This document shows, in pieces, positions 13,448 through 26,037 of a stretch of 64,000 nt of DNA (the stretch's first letter is position 1; every line of letters begins with the position of its first letter). This stretch comes from Lathyrus oleraceus (Eukaryota > Streptophyta > Magnoliopsida > Fabales > Fabaceae). Below the pieces are notes generated by a model that searched no databases, had not been told where the DNA came from, and saw only the letters and a program-made list of their open reading frames with translations. The position numbers and the translations under genes were made by a program. The stretch covers positions 460,681,197 to 460,745,196 of the forward strand of contig NC_066581.1 of the NCBI RefSeq assembly GCF_024323335.1, read 5' to 3'.

Positions 13448-14744
13448 ATGGATATTGGACGAAGGAACACTAAGAAGTACATTTTCAGATGTCCTGATTT
13501 GAAAGAGTTAAGGAAATTGTCATCCTTTGTATTATATCCCTTGGACTTCAAGCAACATCATGGAAATCTTTTGTCTGTGTTATCTACTGATGTGGTTCTA
13601 GGACTTTTGAGTGTTTTGGTTTAGTTTTATGACCCTCTCTACCGGTGTTTCACTTTTCCTGATTATCAGTTGGTGCCTACGTTAGAGGAGTATGCCCATC
13701 TCTTAGGTGTGCCCGTATCTAACAAAGTACCTTTCAGTGGATTGGATGAGATCCTGAGATCTCATGTCATAGCTGAAGCTCTTCATCTGAAGAAATCTAA
13801 GATTGATGCATATTTGGTGAAGAAAGGAGGTATTCTTGGGTTAACTTTTAAGTTCCTCATTAGTAGAGCTGATGTTTTTGCTCAGGCCGGTATCATGGAT
13901 GCTTTTGAAGCTATTTTTGTTCTGTTCATCTATGGTTTAGCCTTGTTCCCTAACATTGACAATTTGTTGATGTTAACGCTATTAGAATCTTCTTGATTGG
14001 AAATCCCGTTCCAACTTTGTTAGGTGACATGTATTCCAAGGGTGGTGGAGCTATTATGTGGTGTGTTCCTCTTCTGTACAAGTGGTTTATTTCGCACTTG
14101 CCTCAGACGCTTGCTTTCATAGAGAACTGGCAATGTCTACGGTGGTCTCAGAGACTTATGTCTCTCACTAATCATTATATTTTTTGGTATGATTCTATAT
14201 TGGGTAATTTGGACATTATTGATAGTTATGATGAGTTCTCTAACGTGCCTCTCATTGGTACACAAGGAGGAATCAACTACAACGCGGCATTAGACCGTCG
14301 TCAACTTGGGTTCCCCTTGAGAGATAAGCCTAATAACGTTCAATTAGAGAGTTTATTCTATCAGGAGGGTAAATATTCTCAACTTTTGAAGAATAGAATG
14401 GTGTGTGCTTGGTATAATGTGCATAGGAATGGGAAAGAGAGAGAAATGTGGGAAGAGCGGTTCCATGATTTGAGCCAAAAGCATGAAGAGTTGCAACTTG
14501 AGTCGAAAGACAATGATGCACTTATGAGATTCTTGAAGACCGTGCACTAAAGAGACAGAGAGAGCCAGAGGATTTATTCTCCTATAGCATGCCTCCATCT
14601 TCCGGTGCTTGGAAGAAGATTGTTGACCAGGTAGTCCTCGAGAAGGCTCAGATGAAGACATCCTTTGAGTTAGAGATTCGATGCATTCGTAGGAAGTATG
14701 CACCCATAGCCAGATCGTCTAATGCAGTTGCTAGGGGTCCTTAG
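13448..14744 (+). pseudogene. Ogre ORF1 pseudogene (element A)
   Basis: This is a degenerate copy of the extra ORF that Ogre elements carry upstream of gag; its function is unknown. It corresponds to the ORF at 42021-43385 and belongs, as far as I can tell, to the plant DUF7745-like group. Shared blocks include FYDPLYRCFTFPDYQLVPTL, EYAHLLGVPV, GNPVPTLLGDMY, MSLTNHYIFWYD and NVPLIGTQGGINYN. The start is the ATG at 13448 just after a splice-acceptor-like CAG. A TAG at 13622-13624 interrupts the frame, a frameshift near 13985-13996 moves the reading to another frame, and a further break follows near 14550. The C-terminal coding signal then continues to a TAG at 14742-14744. It cannot make a full protein. 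Confidence 0.8.
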
Positions 14745-15001
14745 GTTGATAGTTTCCTTTTCTCTTGTATTTGTACTTTGGTTTATGAAGTTATACTCAG
14801 TGTAATCCTTCCAAATTTTATGAATAAAAGAGATTTTATGGTCAATCGAATTGTTATTTCTAATTGAATATATTTGCAAATGAGACTTCATATATTCCTT
14901 GAAATAAAATAAAAACAAATCAAAAATATTACATTTCATGCATCCTTTTCATAACAGGGTTCTTCCTCCAGGTGTCTTATCATTTCTTCTTCTTTGTATC
15001 A
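14745..15001 (+). other. ORF1-gag spacer, element A
   Basis: This is an AT-rich non-coding spacer. It contains a splice-acceptor-like TTTTCATAACAG ending at 14957, closely matching TTTTGCATAACAG at the equivalent place in element E (ends 43855). Confidence 0.5.
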
Positions 15002-17894
15002 GCCAAGCTGACTCACCACTACAACACTCGAGCTAATCGACCGCGAAGAATAGAGCCTCTAGAGCAAGAGAATAGAGAGGAGAAGGATGAGATTGCCAGA
15101 CTTACGGTGCTGATGGAATTCGTGATTGTTGCTCGGAACCAGCCGTCATCGTCTCCTACAGCTCCTCCTCCTCAAAGAATTGTCGTTTCTGAGATTGCTT
15201 TGCCATCTGTAACTGTTATTGCTGCCAGCCAGTCTGTTCCTACTATGCCGGTTGGATTCCCTTAGGGAATGCCACCAAACTTTGTGCCTGAAGGGTATGC
15301 CCCCACTTTTGTCTCTCTTCCAGCATCTAGTCCGGTCATGTCAGTGCCTCCTCCTGTTGTTCACACTCTTCCTCGTGCCGAGGAAACTATCTACCACTTT
15401 GAGCCGTCTGAAGGTCTAGATGTCTATGAGAAGATGGATGAGATGAAAGATCAATTTCTTTAGCCGCGCAAGGAATTAATAACTCTAAGAGGAAAAGATT
15501 TGTTTGGAAAGAATGATGTTGAACCCTGTTTGGTTCCCAACGTCAAAATTCTGGTGAAATTCAAGGTCCCAGACTTTGGAAAGTACAAAGGGAATACATG
15601 TTCGTTGATCCATCTTGTCATGTATTCCAGGAAAATGTCTACTCAAACTAATAATGATCAACTGCTGATTCACTACTTCCAAGATAATTTAACTGGAACT
15701 GCCCTGAGATGGTATGTGGGCCTGGATAGTGCTAACATCCATACTTTCAATGACTTGGGCAAGGCCTTTGTCAAGCAGTATAAGTACAATGTTGATATGG
15801 CACCAGAGAGAGATCAATTGAGGTCAATGCCTTAAAAGGATAAGGAGACATTCAAAGAATATGCTCAGAGATGGAGAGAGTTAGCTGCTCGAATCAGTCC
15901 ACCTTTGGAAGAAAAGGAGATGGCCAAGATATTCCTGAAGACGTTGAGTTCATTTTATTATGAACGCATGATTGCAAGTGCCCCCAATGACTTTACTGAG
16001 ATGGTAAACATGGGAATGAGATTAGAGGAAGGAGTCCGTGAAGGGCGTCTCTCCAAAGAAGAAGCGTCGACTAGCAAGAGGTATGATGGGAATTTGTCTA
16101 AGAAGAAAGAAGGAGAGACTAATGTAGTGTCAACTGGAAGGCAGAGGGGGCCCCATGTGAGGAAGAATTCTCAGTCACGTCAGCATCAATACTAAGTTTC
16201 TTCAGTGATTCTAGTTTTTTCCTACAATTCAACCAATCAATCAGTTCCAATTCAGCAACAACAACATCGACAACAACCACAACAAAGAACCAACAACAAC
16301 AGCAACAACAATAACAATCATGATAGGAAAAAGGTCTCTTTTGACCCTATTCCTATGATGTATGTAGAGTTGTACCCGTCTTTGGTAATCAAGAATCTTA
16401 TTTAGCAAAGAAACCCTTTGCAAATTCCTGAGCCACTGCCATGGTGGTTCAAGCCTGATCTTCATTGTGCTTTTCACCAGGGAGCCCTTGGTCATTATAT
16501 AGAGAATTGTTATCCACTAAAGTATGAAGTTCATAAGGTTGTGAAAAGTGGTATGGTGTCCTTCGATGACATGGCGCTGAATGTAAAAGCCAATCCATTG
16601 CATGCTCTTGGTAATGCTTCTATCAACATGGTGGACGACTGTCCCAAAAATGTCAGAGTTTTTGATGTGAGGCGTATCCGTAGATCTTTGGTGGAGATGC
16701 ATAAAACTCTGTGTTTGATTAGTAATTGTGAACATGACCATGATGGTAGTGCCATTTGCAGTGTGAATCCCCGTGGGTGTATGATTGTCAAAAGGGATAT
16801 CCATAAGTTCATGGATGAGAATGTAATCCAGATTCAATAGTCAAGGGATATAGGAGATGATGTGAATGTCATTGTACCAGTGTTTAAGACCCCTGAGCAG
16901 GTAGTCATTCGGTATGATAGCAACAACAACAATAATGTCAACAGATAGGTATCGACGTTAGTTATACTGTTAGCGGGCCCTGTCCCCTATGCATCCGATA
17001 AAGCTGTACCATATCAGTATAATGACACTATGATTGAAAATGGTCAAGAGGTTCCTCTACCACTTGCAGACTAAGTGGTAAATATTGCAAATATTGCGAA
17101 GGTGACCCGTAGTGGTCGGGTGTTCAGCCCGGTTTTTCCTAAGATGGTGGAAGATGTTTTCGTGGGGAAGAAGGCAAAGATTCCTGCAGTTGATCCAGTC
17201 AGTGCTCCAATGTGTCAGTCTGGTGAATCCAGTAAATTAAAGACTAACAATGATGATGAGGTGTTACGCCTGATAAAGTGGAGTGAATTTAACATTGTGG
17301 AGCAACTGCTCCAAACACCGTTAAAGATCTTTGTGCTGATATTGTTGATGAATTCTGAGGCACACAGAGAAGCATTGTAGATAGTGTTGGAACAAGATTA
17401 TGTTGAACACGATGTTACTACGGATCAGTTTGACCATATTGTTTCCAACATTACCTCTTGTAACAATCTGAGCTTTTGTGATGAAGAGTTTCCTGGAGAA
17501 GGCAGGAATCACAGTTTGGCATTACATATTTCGATGAATTGCAAGGAGGACGCTTTGTCCAATGTTTTGGTTAACACAGGTTCATCATTGATTGTATTAT
17601 CAAAGTCAACTCTATCAAGACTCTCTATCCAGGGCGCCTAGATGAGGTTTAGCGGCATGGTTGTTAAAGCGTTTGACGGTTCTCGTAATACTGTCATTGG
17701 AGAAGTGGACCTTCCGGTGAAGATAGGTCCGAGTGATTTCCTAATTACTTTTCAAGTAATGGATATCCACCCGATCTATAGTTGTTTATTGGGAAGGCCT
17801 TGGATTCATGAAGTTGGAGTTGTGACGTCTACTCTTCACCAAAAGCTGAAATTTGTAAAAAACAACAAGCTTGTCGTTGTTGGTGGAGAGAAGC
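15002..17894 (+). pseudogene. Ogre gag-protease pseudogene (element A)
   Basis: One reading frame carries the whole gag-protease for about 2.9 kb, interrupted by about ten in-frame stops but, remarkably, no frameshift. In order: a coiled-coil N-terminus; the retrotransposon gag domain at about 15500-16080 (VKFKVPDFGKYKG, FQDNLTGTALRWYVGL, TFKEYAQRWRELAARI); a Gln/Asn-rich linker near 16240-16320; a zinc-knuckle-like CAFHQGALGHYIENC at about 16468-16512; and the protease at about 17500-17890 with LLGRPWIH. The protease catalytic DTG has become NTG (AAC at 17573-17575), so the enzyme would be dead even without the stops. The expected start codon appears lost (AAG at 15005). It is cut at 17895 by the LTR of element B. 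Confidence 0.85.
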
Positions 17895-18643
17895 TGTAGC
17901 ACCTCAAATTTGCCCTCCTCATTCATGCATTCATTTTTAGTTTATTTAACATTTCATATTGCATTTCATCATGTCAATCAGAATTAGCTCCAAGAGTTTG
18001 TCTTCCAAGAAGCTTGGATATCATCCAAGTCACTTTGTGGATTCTATCTGAATGATCAGTCAACACAAGGGAAATTGTGCATCAACTAGGGTTTTTCTCA
18101 ACACTCAAGGAAGTTTGTATTCATCTGGGTATCAAGGGTGCATCACCATCCTCATGATCTTTCTTTCCTCAAATTTTCATTTCTTATCAGTAAAGTTCAT
18201 CTGAATTAGGGTTTGACCTCTGGTCAACTTTGGTCTACTGAAGCAGTCAAAGTAGGGTTCCTCAAGGATTGAGATGCATTCTTGGTTTGAAGGTCTTATA
18301 GATGTTGTGTAGAGCTCTTGGGATCTAGGGTTTCATTTTCAGAGGTTTTCTTTAAAGGATCAAGCTTAATGGGATCAGTACAGTTCAAAATTCAACTGTG
18401 AAGTCAAAAGTCAATTGTTGGTCAACTGAGGGTCAAATGGCTAAGGAATGACTTGAGATACTTCCAACATGTTCAAATGGGATCTGTTCATCATTCAAAA
18501 CATTAATCTTGAAGGAACAAAGGTCCAGTGCACAGGTTACCAAATTTGGAAAGATGACCTGTATTGTGAAGTTTCCAAATTTGGAAGGATTTTGACCTAG
18601 CTTCAACTTTATTTTTCATCACCAAGGAAGCTCCAAATGATTT

Positions 18644-18694
18644 TTTTTCTCAGACATGAAAGTTGTAGATCTTTGTCTCCCCTTTCCAAAAAGT
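18644..18694 (+). repeat. 51-bp direct repeat, left copy, in LTR B
   Basis: These 51 bases are identical to 19102-19152. The equivalent place in E's LTR (around 34180-34225) has a single related copy, so the duplication came with the 407-bp insert between the copies. Confidence 0.85.
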
Positions 18695-19101
18695 AGCCCC
18701 TGCTACTTATAGGACTGGTTCCTGAGCTGTCATGCTCGCTAGGCAAGCAGAATGGTTCGCCTAGCGAGCCCCAAAATAAGCCACCAGAGGCACCTGCTCC
18801 CAGAAGAAACTTCCCAGAAAAGTTGCATATGTTCGCTAGGCGAACAATCGTTCGCTAGGCGAAGACCACGCTTCCTCCTTCGCTCCAGCGAGCCTTGATG
18901 ATGTTGCTACTGGAATTGCTCGCTACCTGCTCGCTGGATGCTCGCCTAGCGAGTAATTGCTAGCTATGCTTTTATCCAAGTCTGGGAGTGTTCGCTGGAA
19001 TCTCGCTGAGTGCTCGCCTAGCGAGCCCTTCGCTACCTCACTCGCCTAGCGAGCTTGCTGATGTACCAAGCAAATCATCAAAAGCAAGGGCGGTTTTGAA
19101 C
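18695..19101 (+). repeat. 407-bp insert rich in CGCTAGGCGA-type hairpins
   Basis: This segment has no counterpart in E's LTR. It contains about ten variants of short inverted repeats such as GTTCGC-TAG-GCGAAC and GCTCGC-CTA-GCGAGC, plus half-sites like TCGCTGG and CCAGCGAG. No ORF of interest. It lies between perfect 51-bp direct repeats. Confidence 0.75.
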
Positions 19102-19152
19102 TTTTTCTCAGACATGAAAGTTGTAGATCTTTGTCTCCCCTTTCCAAAAAGT
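19102..19152 (+). repeat. 51-bp direct repeat, right copy, in LTR B
   Basis: Perfect copy of 18644-18694. After it the LTR resumes its normal course (CCTATTTCAAGGCC..., compare E at 34226). Confidence 0.85.
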
Positions 19153-22100
19153 CCTATTTCAAGGCCATATGATGAATGGTTGAAGAGTTATGGTTCTTGA
19201 ATGACGAAGTGTGCATGAAGGCTTTAAAAAGGCATAACTTGAGGTTGACAAGTCCAATTGGTGTGGCTCTTTTTGCTATGGTTTTGTTTTGAGAAATACT
19301 TCAAAATGGCATGCAAAATGACCTATAATTTTGCATGATTCATCAATGGTGCAAGTCATTTTTCAAGCTTTCTTTCATGAAAACTCAAAAGGACACAAGA
19401 TGACATCATGGAATATTCTCACGTGCCAATCATTGGGAATTTATTCAACATTGTTTTTTGGGCCAAATCCACCTTGGAATTTGAGCCCATGCATTCCCAC
19501 ATGTGTGGAAAATTCATACATGCACAAAAATTACACCTTTGTAAAATTGTCATTAAATATCATTTTGTGTTATTTCTTTCATATAATCATGATTAATCAA
19601 GTCTCAAGAGAGGATTAATGCATTAAACAAGGTTGTTCATGTGCAAATAAGGGGGGGCATTTCCAAAAATAACAAAAATAATCATGGACTTGAAACTCCT
19701 TCATTTGAGCCCACCAAGCCACAAAAATCAGAGTATAAGCTCTAAAAATATCATTGAGCAAAACCCTAATTCGTGCAACCTCCATACATACTGAAAATCT
19801 CACTTTCCAAAAATAATATCATACTTTATTCTCATCAAATCTCTCCATACATCCATGGGAAATGAAAACCAATAGCATATTCTTGATCTGCACACTCTAA
19901 GGATCACAAACCACCCACGATTTGAGCCATTCCAAGCAGTTTCTAAACAGAGCTTTAATGGAGGTTGCTTCTTGAATCTCAAGATCTGGACCGTTTCAAG
20001 CACAACCAAAGGTAGCAAACATTCATAGAAGTTCAAGGGAGGTATTCTGGAGCTTATCTCATCACCATACTGAAGTTTCAGAAGGTGCCATTTTTGGTAA
20101 CTCAAATTTCGACTCTCTTATTTCGCTCATTTTCTATGCCTAAATGAAACTACATGCTATGGTGATGATGTAGATGTGTTTACTTTTTAAAATGGTGCAA
20201 TATTGAGTGAGAAATCTTGATTTAAAGTTTTGATATTCAAACTTGTTGTTTCTGATTTGAGAGATTGGTGAAGATTCATGAAAAACTAATAGGATTTTTG
20301 AGTTCCTAGCATGTGGTTTAGGGGGGGTAGCCCCATTTTCGTGGAGTTTTGGGCCGCGCGTGGAGGAGGCCGCCGCCGTGGGTGGCCGGAATCCTACCGG
20401 CGTTACTGTTCATGGCCGGATTGTCTTGAGGAAGAAGAAAATCCCATGGCCGTTGGAATGCTTTGACTTTTTTTTGATCCAAAGGCCCACATATTTTCTG
20501 AATTTTGTTTTTATTGATTTTTATTAGTCACTTAAGTGACTTGTGTGACCAATTGATATTGTTACATATGTGTCACATGTCATGTACATATTTTACCTTG
20601 TTTTATTTTATTTTTTAAAAATAGCAAAAATACTTAAAAAAATATGAAATGTTTTGTGAGTGATCTCTGATGAGTCCTTGATTTTTTGGTACTATTGCCC
20701 AATTATTTCATGACACGTGGAATTTAATATGAATTTCTGATTCATTTATGTGCATTTTTGACCATTTGCATTCAAACCTTCATGAAATTCCATATTTTAA
20801 TCATTCTGACCCAAGCCTTTGCACACACCATCCTCATACATGATACTAAGATGTGGTAACTGGTTTGGTTATTTTCTATGTCATTTTGCTAGGGTTTGAC
20901 ACATGAATTTAAATGTTGCATTTTAGGACATGTTTTTGCATTCTCAATTTCTCCATTTTTGTTTTCATATCAAATGAATCTGGATGCTCCTGATTTTTTG
21001 CATGACGTTTATATATGCTTAGTGGAACCTTATGTTAAATTCCCATGAATTTAGGATGCATTTTCAATTTGATTTGGGTTTTTGAAGTTGATGTTTGCAT
21101 TTTAGTCCCTATTTTGACGCTTGCTTAGCATGAGGCACTTGTGCCACTTCCTTTGAATTTTGAAACCAATCCTTTTGCAAATGTTTTAGTATGTATGTCA
21201 TGTCTTGATGTGAGGATCCTTGCCCCATGACTTTGAGTTTTGATACCCTTTTGATGCATTTGTTTGACAAGAGGTTTAGGCCTCATATCCTTGGTTGTTT
21301 TTGCGAACTTTTGTGAACTTTAATAGCATGATTCATGTGGTTACACTTTGATTCTGGTTTGGTGCCTTTGCACATGTGTTCTCCCCTGTTCTATGATGCT
21401 TCTACCAAGTCTTTGTGCATTTATTCATAATGAGCTCCTTTTTGCATTCATTTGAGCATGAAAGACGCATTAGGGTTTCATGATACACTTTGTTTGATTT
21501 TGATCCAAAAGTGATTCTATGCTTATGATATGAACTTGGAGGTTTGCATATTGATTACATAGCTCATTTGACATGCTTATGATGTGCATACCTTGCTGCC
21601 ATGTTCATTTCATCTTGACACATAATTGCATGAACTTGTCTATAATGCTTTTGTTGCATTTTGAGGTGCTTAGGACATGATTGACTTTCACTTTGCTAAG
21701 TTGGATTTAAATGACTTTTGATTGATATTTTAGGAGTCATTTGGTTCTGTTTGTGTGCTTGATTGTCTAATCCTTGACCCTTGCCTAATGTCTTTACCTT
21801 TTATGACTCATTGTTGAAGTTGAAGCACTTTGAACTTGTATGTTGACTTGTTTGACTTTGATGCATCTTTGGATGTTTAGTGCTTTTGCTTTGATCTTGT
21901 TGAGTTGAGTTCTTGAGACACTTATTGAATTGACGTCGCTTCTGACTTGGTGCTATTGTATCCTCCTTTCATCATTCATGCTTTGTTGTGACATACTTTC
22001 TATTGCATCCGTGCACTGTTTACCTGACACTGTTGTTGCTATGATTCTTTTGTTTGGTGCAACTCTTGATTGCACCCCATCTTGTTATTCTAACTTGTTT

Positions 22101-22635
22101 GTTGAGTTTTTGTGAGGGCTCACATGACTCTTGAAGAGATAGCTTGCTTGGTATCCCACTTTATTTGTGGGATATCATTTGGAGATTTATTCTGATTGCT
22201 TTGTTGACTTGCTTTCTTTGGTGGTGCTAGCTTGAGAGATCTCTGGGTTTCTTGTTTCTTTAGTTGTTGTTACTTTGGATCTTTATCCGTGTGGTAGATC
22301 TCTTGATCCCTTTTATGACTTTCCAGCATTTTACCGCTTTCTTAGCTGGAAGACCTCGATAGGAGGCAATGTTTTTGTGTGTTTACTTTTGTGCCCAAAG
22401 ACCTCCAAGAGGAGGCACCAGTGCTAAAGACCTTCGTGAAGAGGCAATTGACGGATAAAAGGGATTAGTAGTCAATCCCCCGTTATTCAGTGTGTCGTTC
22501 TTTATGATCGCACTACGTGTCGATGCTTCAGAACAAAAGACCAAGATCTTTTGTTCGGTCAGTCAGTGGAGAGAGTTCCATCTTTCTGAACCCCCACGCT
22601 TTGTCATGAGCTCACCATGTCCAGGGTTAAGAGCT

Positions 22636-22653
22636 ATGGGGTCTTATCCTCAT
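22636..22653 (+). promoter_or_regulatory. Conserved LTR hairpin (B version)
   Basis: Stem ATGGGG/CCTCAT with a TCTTAT loop. The same hairpin is found in the LTRs of C (24411-24428) and E (39857-39874, 60371-60388) with compensating changes. Its role is unknown; transcript structure is a guess. Confidence 0.5.
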
Positions 22654-24410
22654 TACACTTTTGATCTGCTCACCCTGACGTTCAATGTCAGTGGTTAAGA
22701 GCCCATTTGATTACCGTTCCATGGCTTGTTTGTCGAGGTTGATATGACCCTTCTTGACTAAAGCCCTACCCATGTATGTTTGAGCCCCCTTGTTGGTACG
22801 TTTACTTTATGTTATATGTTTTTGTGTGGTGTGATCGTCTCCCCATAGGACTGCTAGGCTTCGTATAGTCTCTCGTTTGCATATCAATTTAGGTAGCACG
22901 GTGTAGCGGTGTATTCGTTACCATTGGAGATATTGACTAAATCCAAGGTAAATCATACAAAGTCGAGTCGCCACCGTACTTCTATTTATCCAAAGGAATG
23001 GATAGAAAGCGAACAAAAACCTATAAAGTTTTACAAACAAAACTAGCAAAAGATGGTCAGAGATCTGGGTAAGGGGGTTGGTTATGCAATGGGAAGGTGT
23101 TAGGCACCCAAAGCATCCTAGGTACTCCTAGGGAGCTCTTTTCACGCTTGTTGCAAAAGGTTATTGTTTATGAAATTATTTTGTGCAAACATGATTGAAG
23201 AGATGAGAAAAGAATATACAAGTTTATTTACATTTTGTGTTTGTATGGATGAACCCATTGCCTACGTACCCTCTCATGAAAGATAAGGATCAAAACCCCG
23301 TAGTTCGGGTAAAAGATTTCAAAATAGTGAGTGGATTGGTCCAAAAGCCTTAAGGTCTTTTGTTATCAAAGGGAGAAAACTCGACCTGAAAAAACCACAA
23401 GTCCACCATGTGAGGATAGCTTCGACATGCTAGTGAGGGGTTAGCCCTATAATAAGCATGGAAGACTTATTGTCCAATCACTAAGGACATAGGTGAGTAT
23501 TACATCTACCACAAAGATAACTCAAACCTAATAGCTAAAGGTTATGAAAAGTTTGATTAAGAAGTGGACATGGAGCCACAAAGAAATACATTTGAGTGAG
23601 TTGCATTAACCAATTAGAAGTATGTACAAAAATGGTCAAAGTTGACTTAAAGATTCAATTCAAAATGAGTATTATGAAAAGAAAAATTGAAAATCAAAGG
23701 CATAAGGCCTAGGTTTCTAATGTTGAAAACAAGTCAAAATGTTTGCACAAAAAGTTTTGGTTTGGGTTAAGGATGAAAAAGGATCAAGGTTAAGCATGCA
23801 AGAGGTGGGGAATAAAGGAATGCAATCACAAGTAGGGTTGCTCTCTTGAGATCATATGGATGATCCAAGTAAATCCCATCCTTTGGAATAAGGCAACACA
23901 AGGTATAAACAAAGAGCAAGTCTCATAAGAGAACCACAGAAAGAGGAAACAGAATGCCAATCAATGGACTTACATCCAACTCCTAACAAAACAAAAGAGG
24001 AAACAAAATGCCAATCAATGGACTTACATCCAACTCCTAACAAAACAAAACTGGAAACAGAATGCCAATAGATGGGCTTATATCTAACTCCTCAAAACAA
24101 AACAGGAAAAAGAATGTCAATAGATGGACTTATATCTAACTCCTCAAAACAAACAGGAAACAGAATGCCAATAGATGGACTTATATCTAACTCCTCAAAA
24201 CAAACAAATGAGCAAAAGCAAACACAATGCAAAGTAATCAAGCAAACAATCCATCACACTCTATATACAAACAAGAGGCTCAAACAAATAGGTGGGCTTT
24301 AGTCAAGAAGGGGTCATATCAACCTCGACAAACAAGCCAAACTGTAATGGTAAGCTGTGAGCTCTTAACCACTACCATTGAGAGTTAGGGTGAAGCTAAT
24401 GAAAATGGAA

Positions 24411-24428
24411 ATGAGGATGAGACCTCAT
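24411..24428 (-). promoter_or_regulatory. Conserved LTR hairpin (C version)
   Basis: On the minus strand, stem ATGAGG/CCTCAT with loop TCTCAT. It is the counterpart of GTGAGG/CCTCAC in E; the outermost G-C pair of E is A-T here. Confidence 0.5.
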
Positions 24429-26017
24429 GCTCTTAACCCTGGCCTGGGTGAGCTCATGACAAAGAAAGCGTGGGGATCCAGAATGTGGGATCCTATTCCA
24501 CTTGATAGACTCTAAACAAGATCTTGGGTGTTTATTCAAAAGCATCAGCACGTAGTGCGAGCATAATGAAAGACTCACTGAATAACAGGGGATTGATTGA
24601 TAATCCCTTCTATCTGTCAATTGCCTCTTCACTTAGGAGGACTTATCAAGTAACATGCCTCATTTAGAGGTCTTTGGCACAAATGTAAACAATCACAAAC
24701 AGAGCCTCATAAGGAGGACTTCAGCCAAAATGCCTGCCAAAAGGTGACAGGACTTCCAGACTACATGGAGTAAGAGAGTAGCTACCTAAGTGGTGTGTCA
24801 ACCACAATCCAAAGCTCAAGCAAGAGCTAAAAGCAAGCAACTAATATACCTGTACAAAAGCTAAACAGTTAATATCTCAGACAGAAAACCAACAGACAAA
24901 CAGTGGAACTTTCCAATATTCACAACTTAATGAACAATGCTCAAGCAATCAAGTGAAGCAATGAGCTCAAGCCTATCACTTAGAATCCTACAAAACAGCA
25001 AGAGTTAGTACTCAAAGGCATTTGTATCTCACAAAGTGAGATCAAACCAACCATCAAAGCTAAATGTCCAAACCTGAAACACAAAGCACAATTAGTTTAT
25101 GTACAAAACACTAGTACAAAGACTAGGTTCAAAACCAAACCAAATGATCAAAACAAAAGTCAATCTTTTGCACAAAGCAAGTTCAAACATGTCACAAGAT
25201 ATCCTGAAAAGGACCAGCATCAACTCACAAGGCAAAGGCATCAAATGATCAATGTAAAGCAAAGGCAAGCAAAGGTGCACAAAATGGACAATCCAAATTA
25301 GAAAATCCAAATCAAAACAGAAAAGCATCCAATGACCTTGATATTTTTTATGCAAGTTATTCGTGTTATGAACAAGCATCATGCAAAAAATTAAATCCAG
25401 AAGAGCTCAAATGATAGGTGAACAAAAATGCACAAATGCAAGGCACAAAATGTGACACAAATTGTCACACTATATCTTCATGTGTCAAAAACAGTGATAG
25501 CATATGATAAAAATTCCAAACCAATTCTCAAAAATCATGTCACATGTGAAGATTAAGCACACCAAATTTCAGATCAATTGGAATAAAGATGAGCATTTCA
25601 CAAGGCATTTATCATGACATATCAATTTGGCATAAGGTTCAATCAAAAATTCACAGTTAAAAATCCAGAATCAAACAAATAATGAAATAAATCCTATAAG
25701 AAAGTAGAGATTAAAACAAGAATGTGAAAAAAATTGGGATCAATTTGAAGCATTTTTCAATTTTTAATGATTTTTTTGAAATGAACAAAATAATGAAATA
25801 ATATGAAATAATGGAGGGAAAATAAAAATTCAAATTAATTCAAAAAACAAATATTAGAAGCGCTCATGAAACGCTGCATTTCATTTAATATGTGGCAGCC
25901 ACATAAGCGAGTCAAAGCTCGCGTGAACTGGTCAAGTGATTCAAGGCCAATGGAACAGCCATGCCAACGCTCACGTGGAAGCGTATGTGGACAAAACCCT
26001 AGGCAACATAACCAGAC

Positions 26018-26037
26018 GCCGGAACAGTAGTTCCGGC
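26018..26037. repeat. Perfect 8-bp GC-rich hairpin in LTR C
   Basis: GCCGGAAC, loop AGTA, GTTCCGGC, extended by AGAC/GTCT with one bulge. A second hairpin CCGTC-TCC-GACGG follows directly. It stands out in an otherwise AT-rich LTR. Confidence 0.6.

Larger units (their letters stand above)
7939..17894 (+). mobile_element. Element A: decayed Ogre-like retrotransposon, 5' part
   Basis: The order LTR (7939-12560), primer-binding site (12570-12587), leader, ORF1 pseudogene and gag-pro pseudogene matches the organisation of the complete Ogre at 33469-61688. The element is cut within the protease region by another LTR at 17895. Its pol, 3' UTR and 3' LTR are not in the window. Numerous stops show it is old. 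Confidence 0.85.
17895..22901 (+). repeat. LTR of element B, truncated by element C
   Basis: It begins TGTAGCACCTCAAATTTGCCC, almost the same start as the LTR of the complete Ogre E. From about 22340 to 22880 it matches E's LTR at 39530-40290, including the GAGG/CCTC hairpins, the CCCCC..TTATTCAGTGTGTC block and the block ending GTTGATATGACC. It stops at 22901, where a minus-strand LTR starts, before its own 3' end. No PPT precedes it, so it is a 5' LTR or a solo LTR. A GC-rich patch lies at 20345-20405. It has no gene; the ORFs inside are short and unconserved. Confidence 0.8.
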
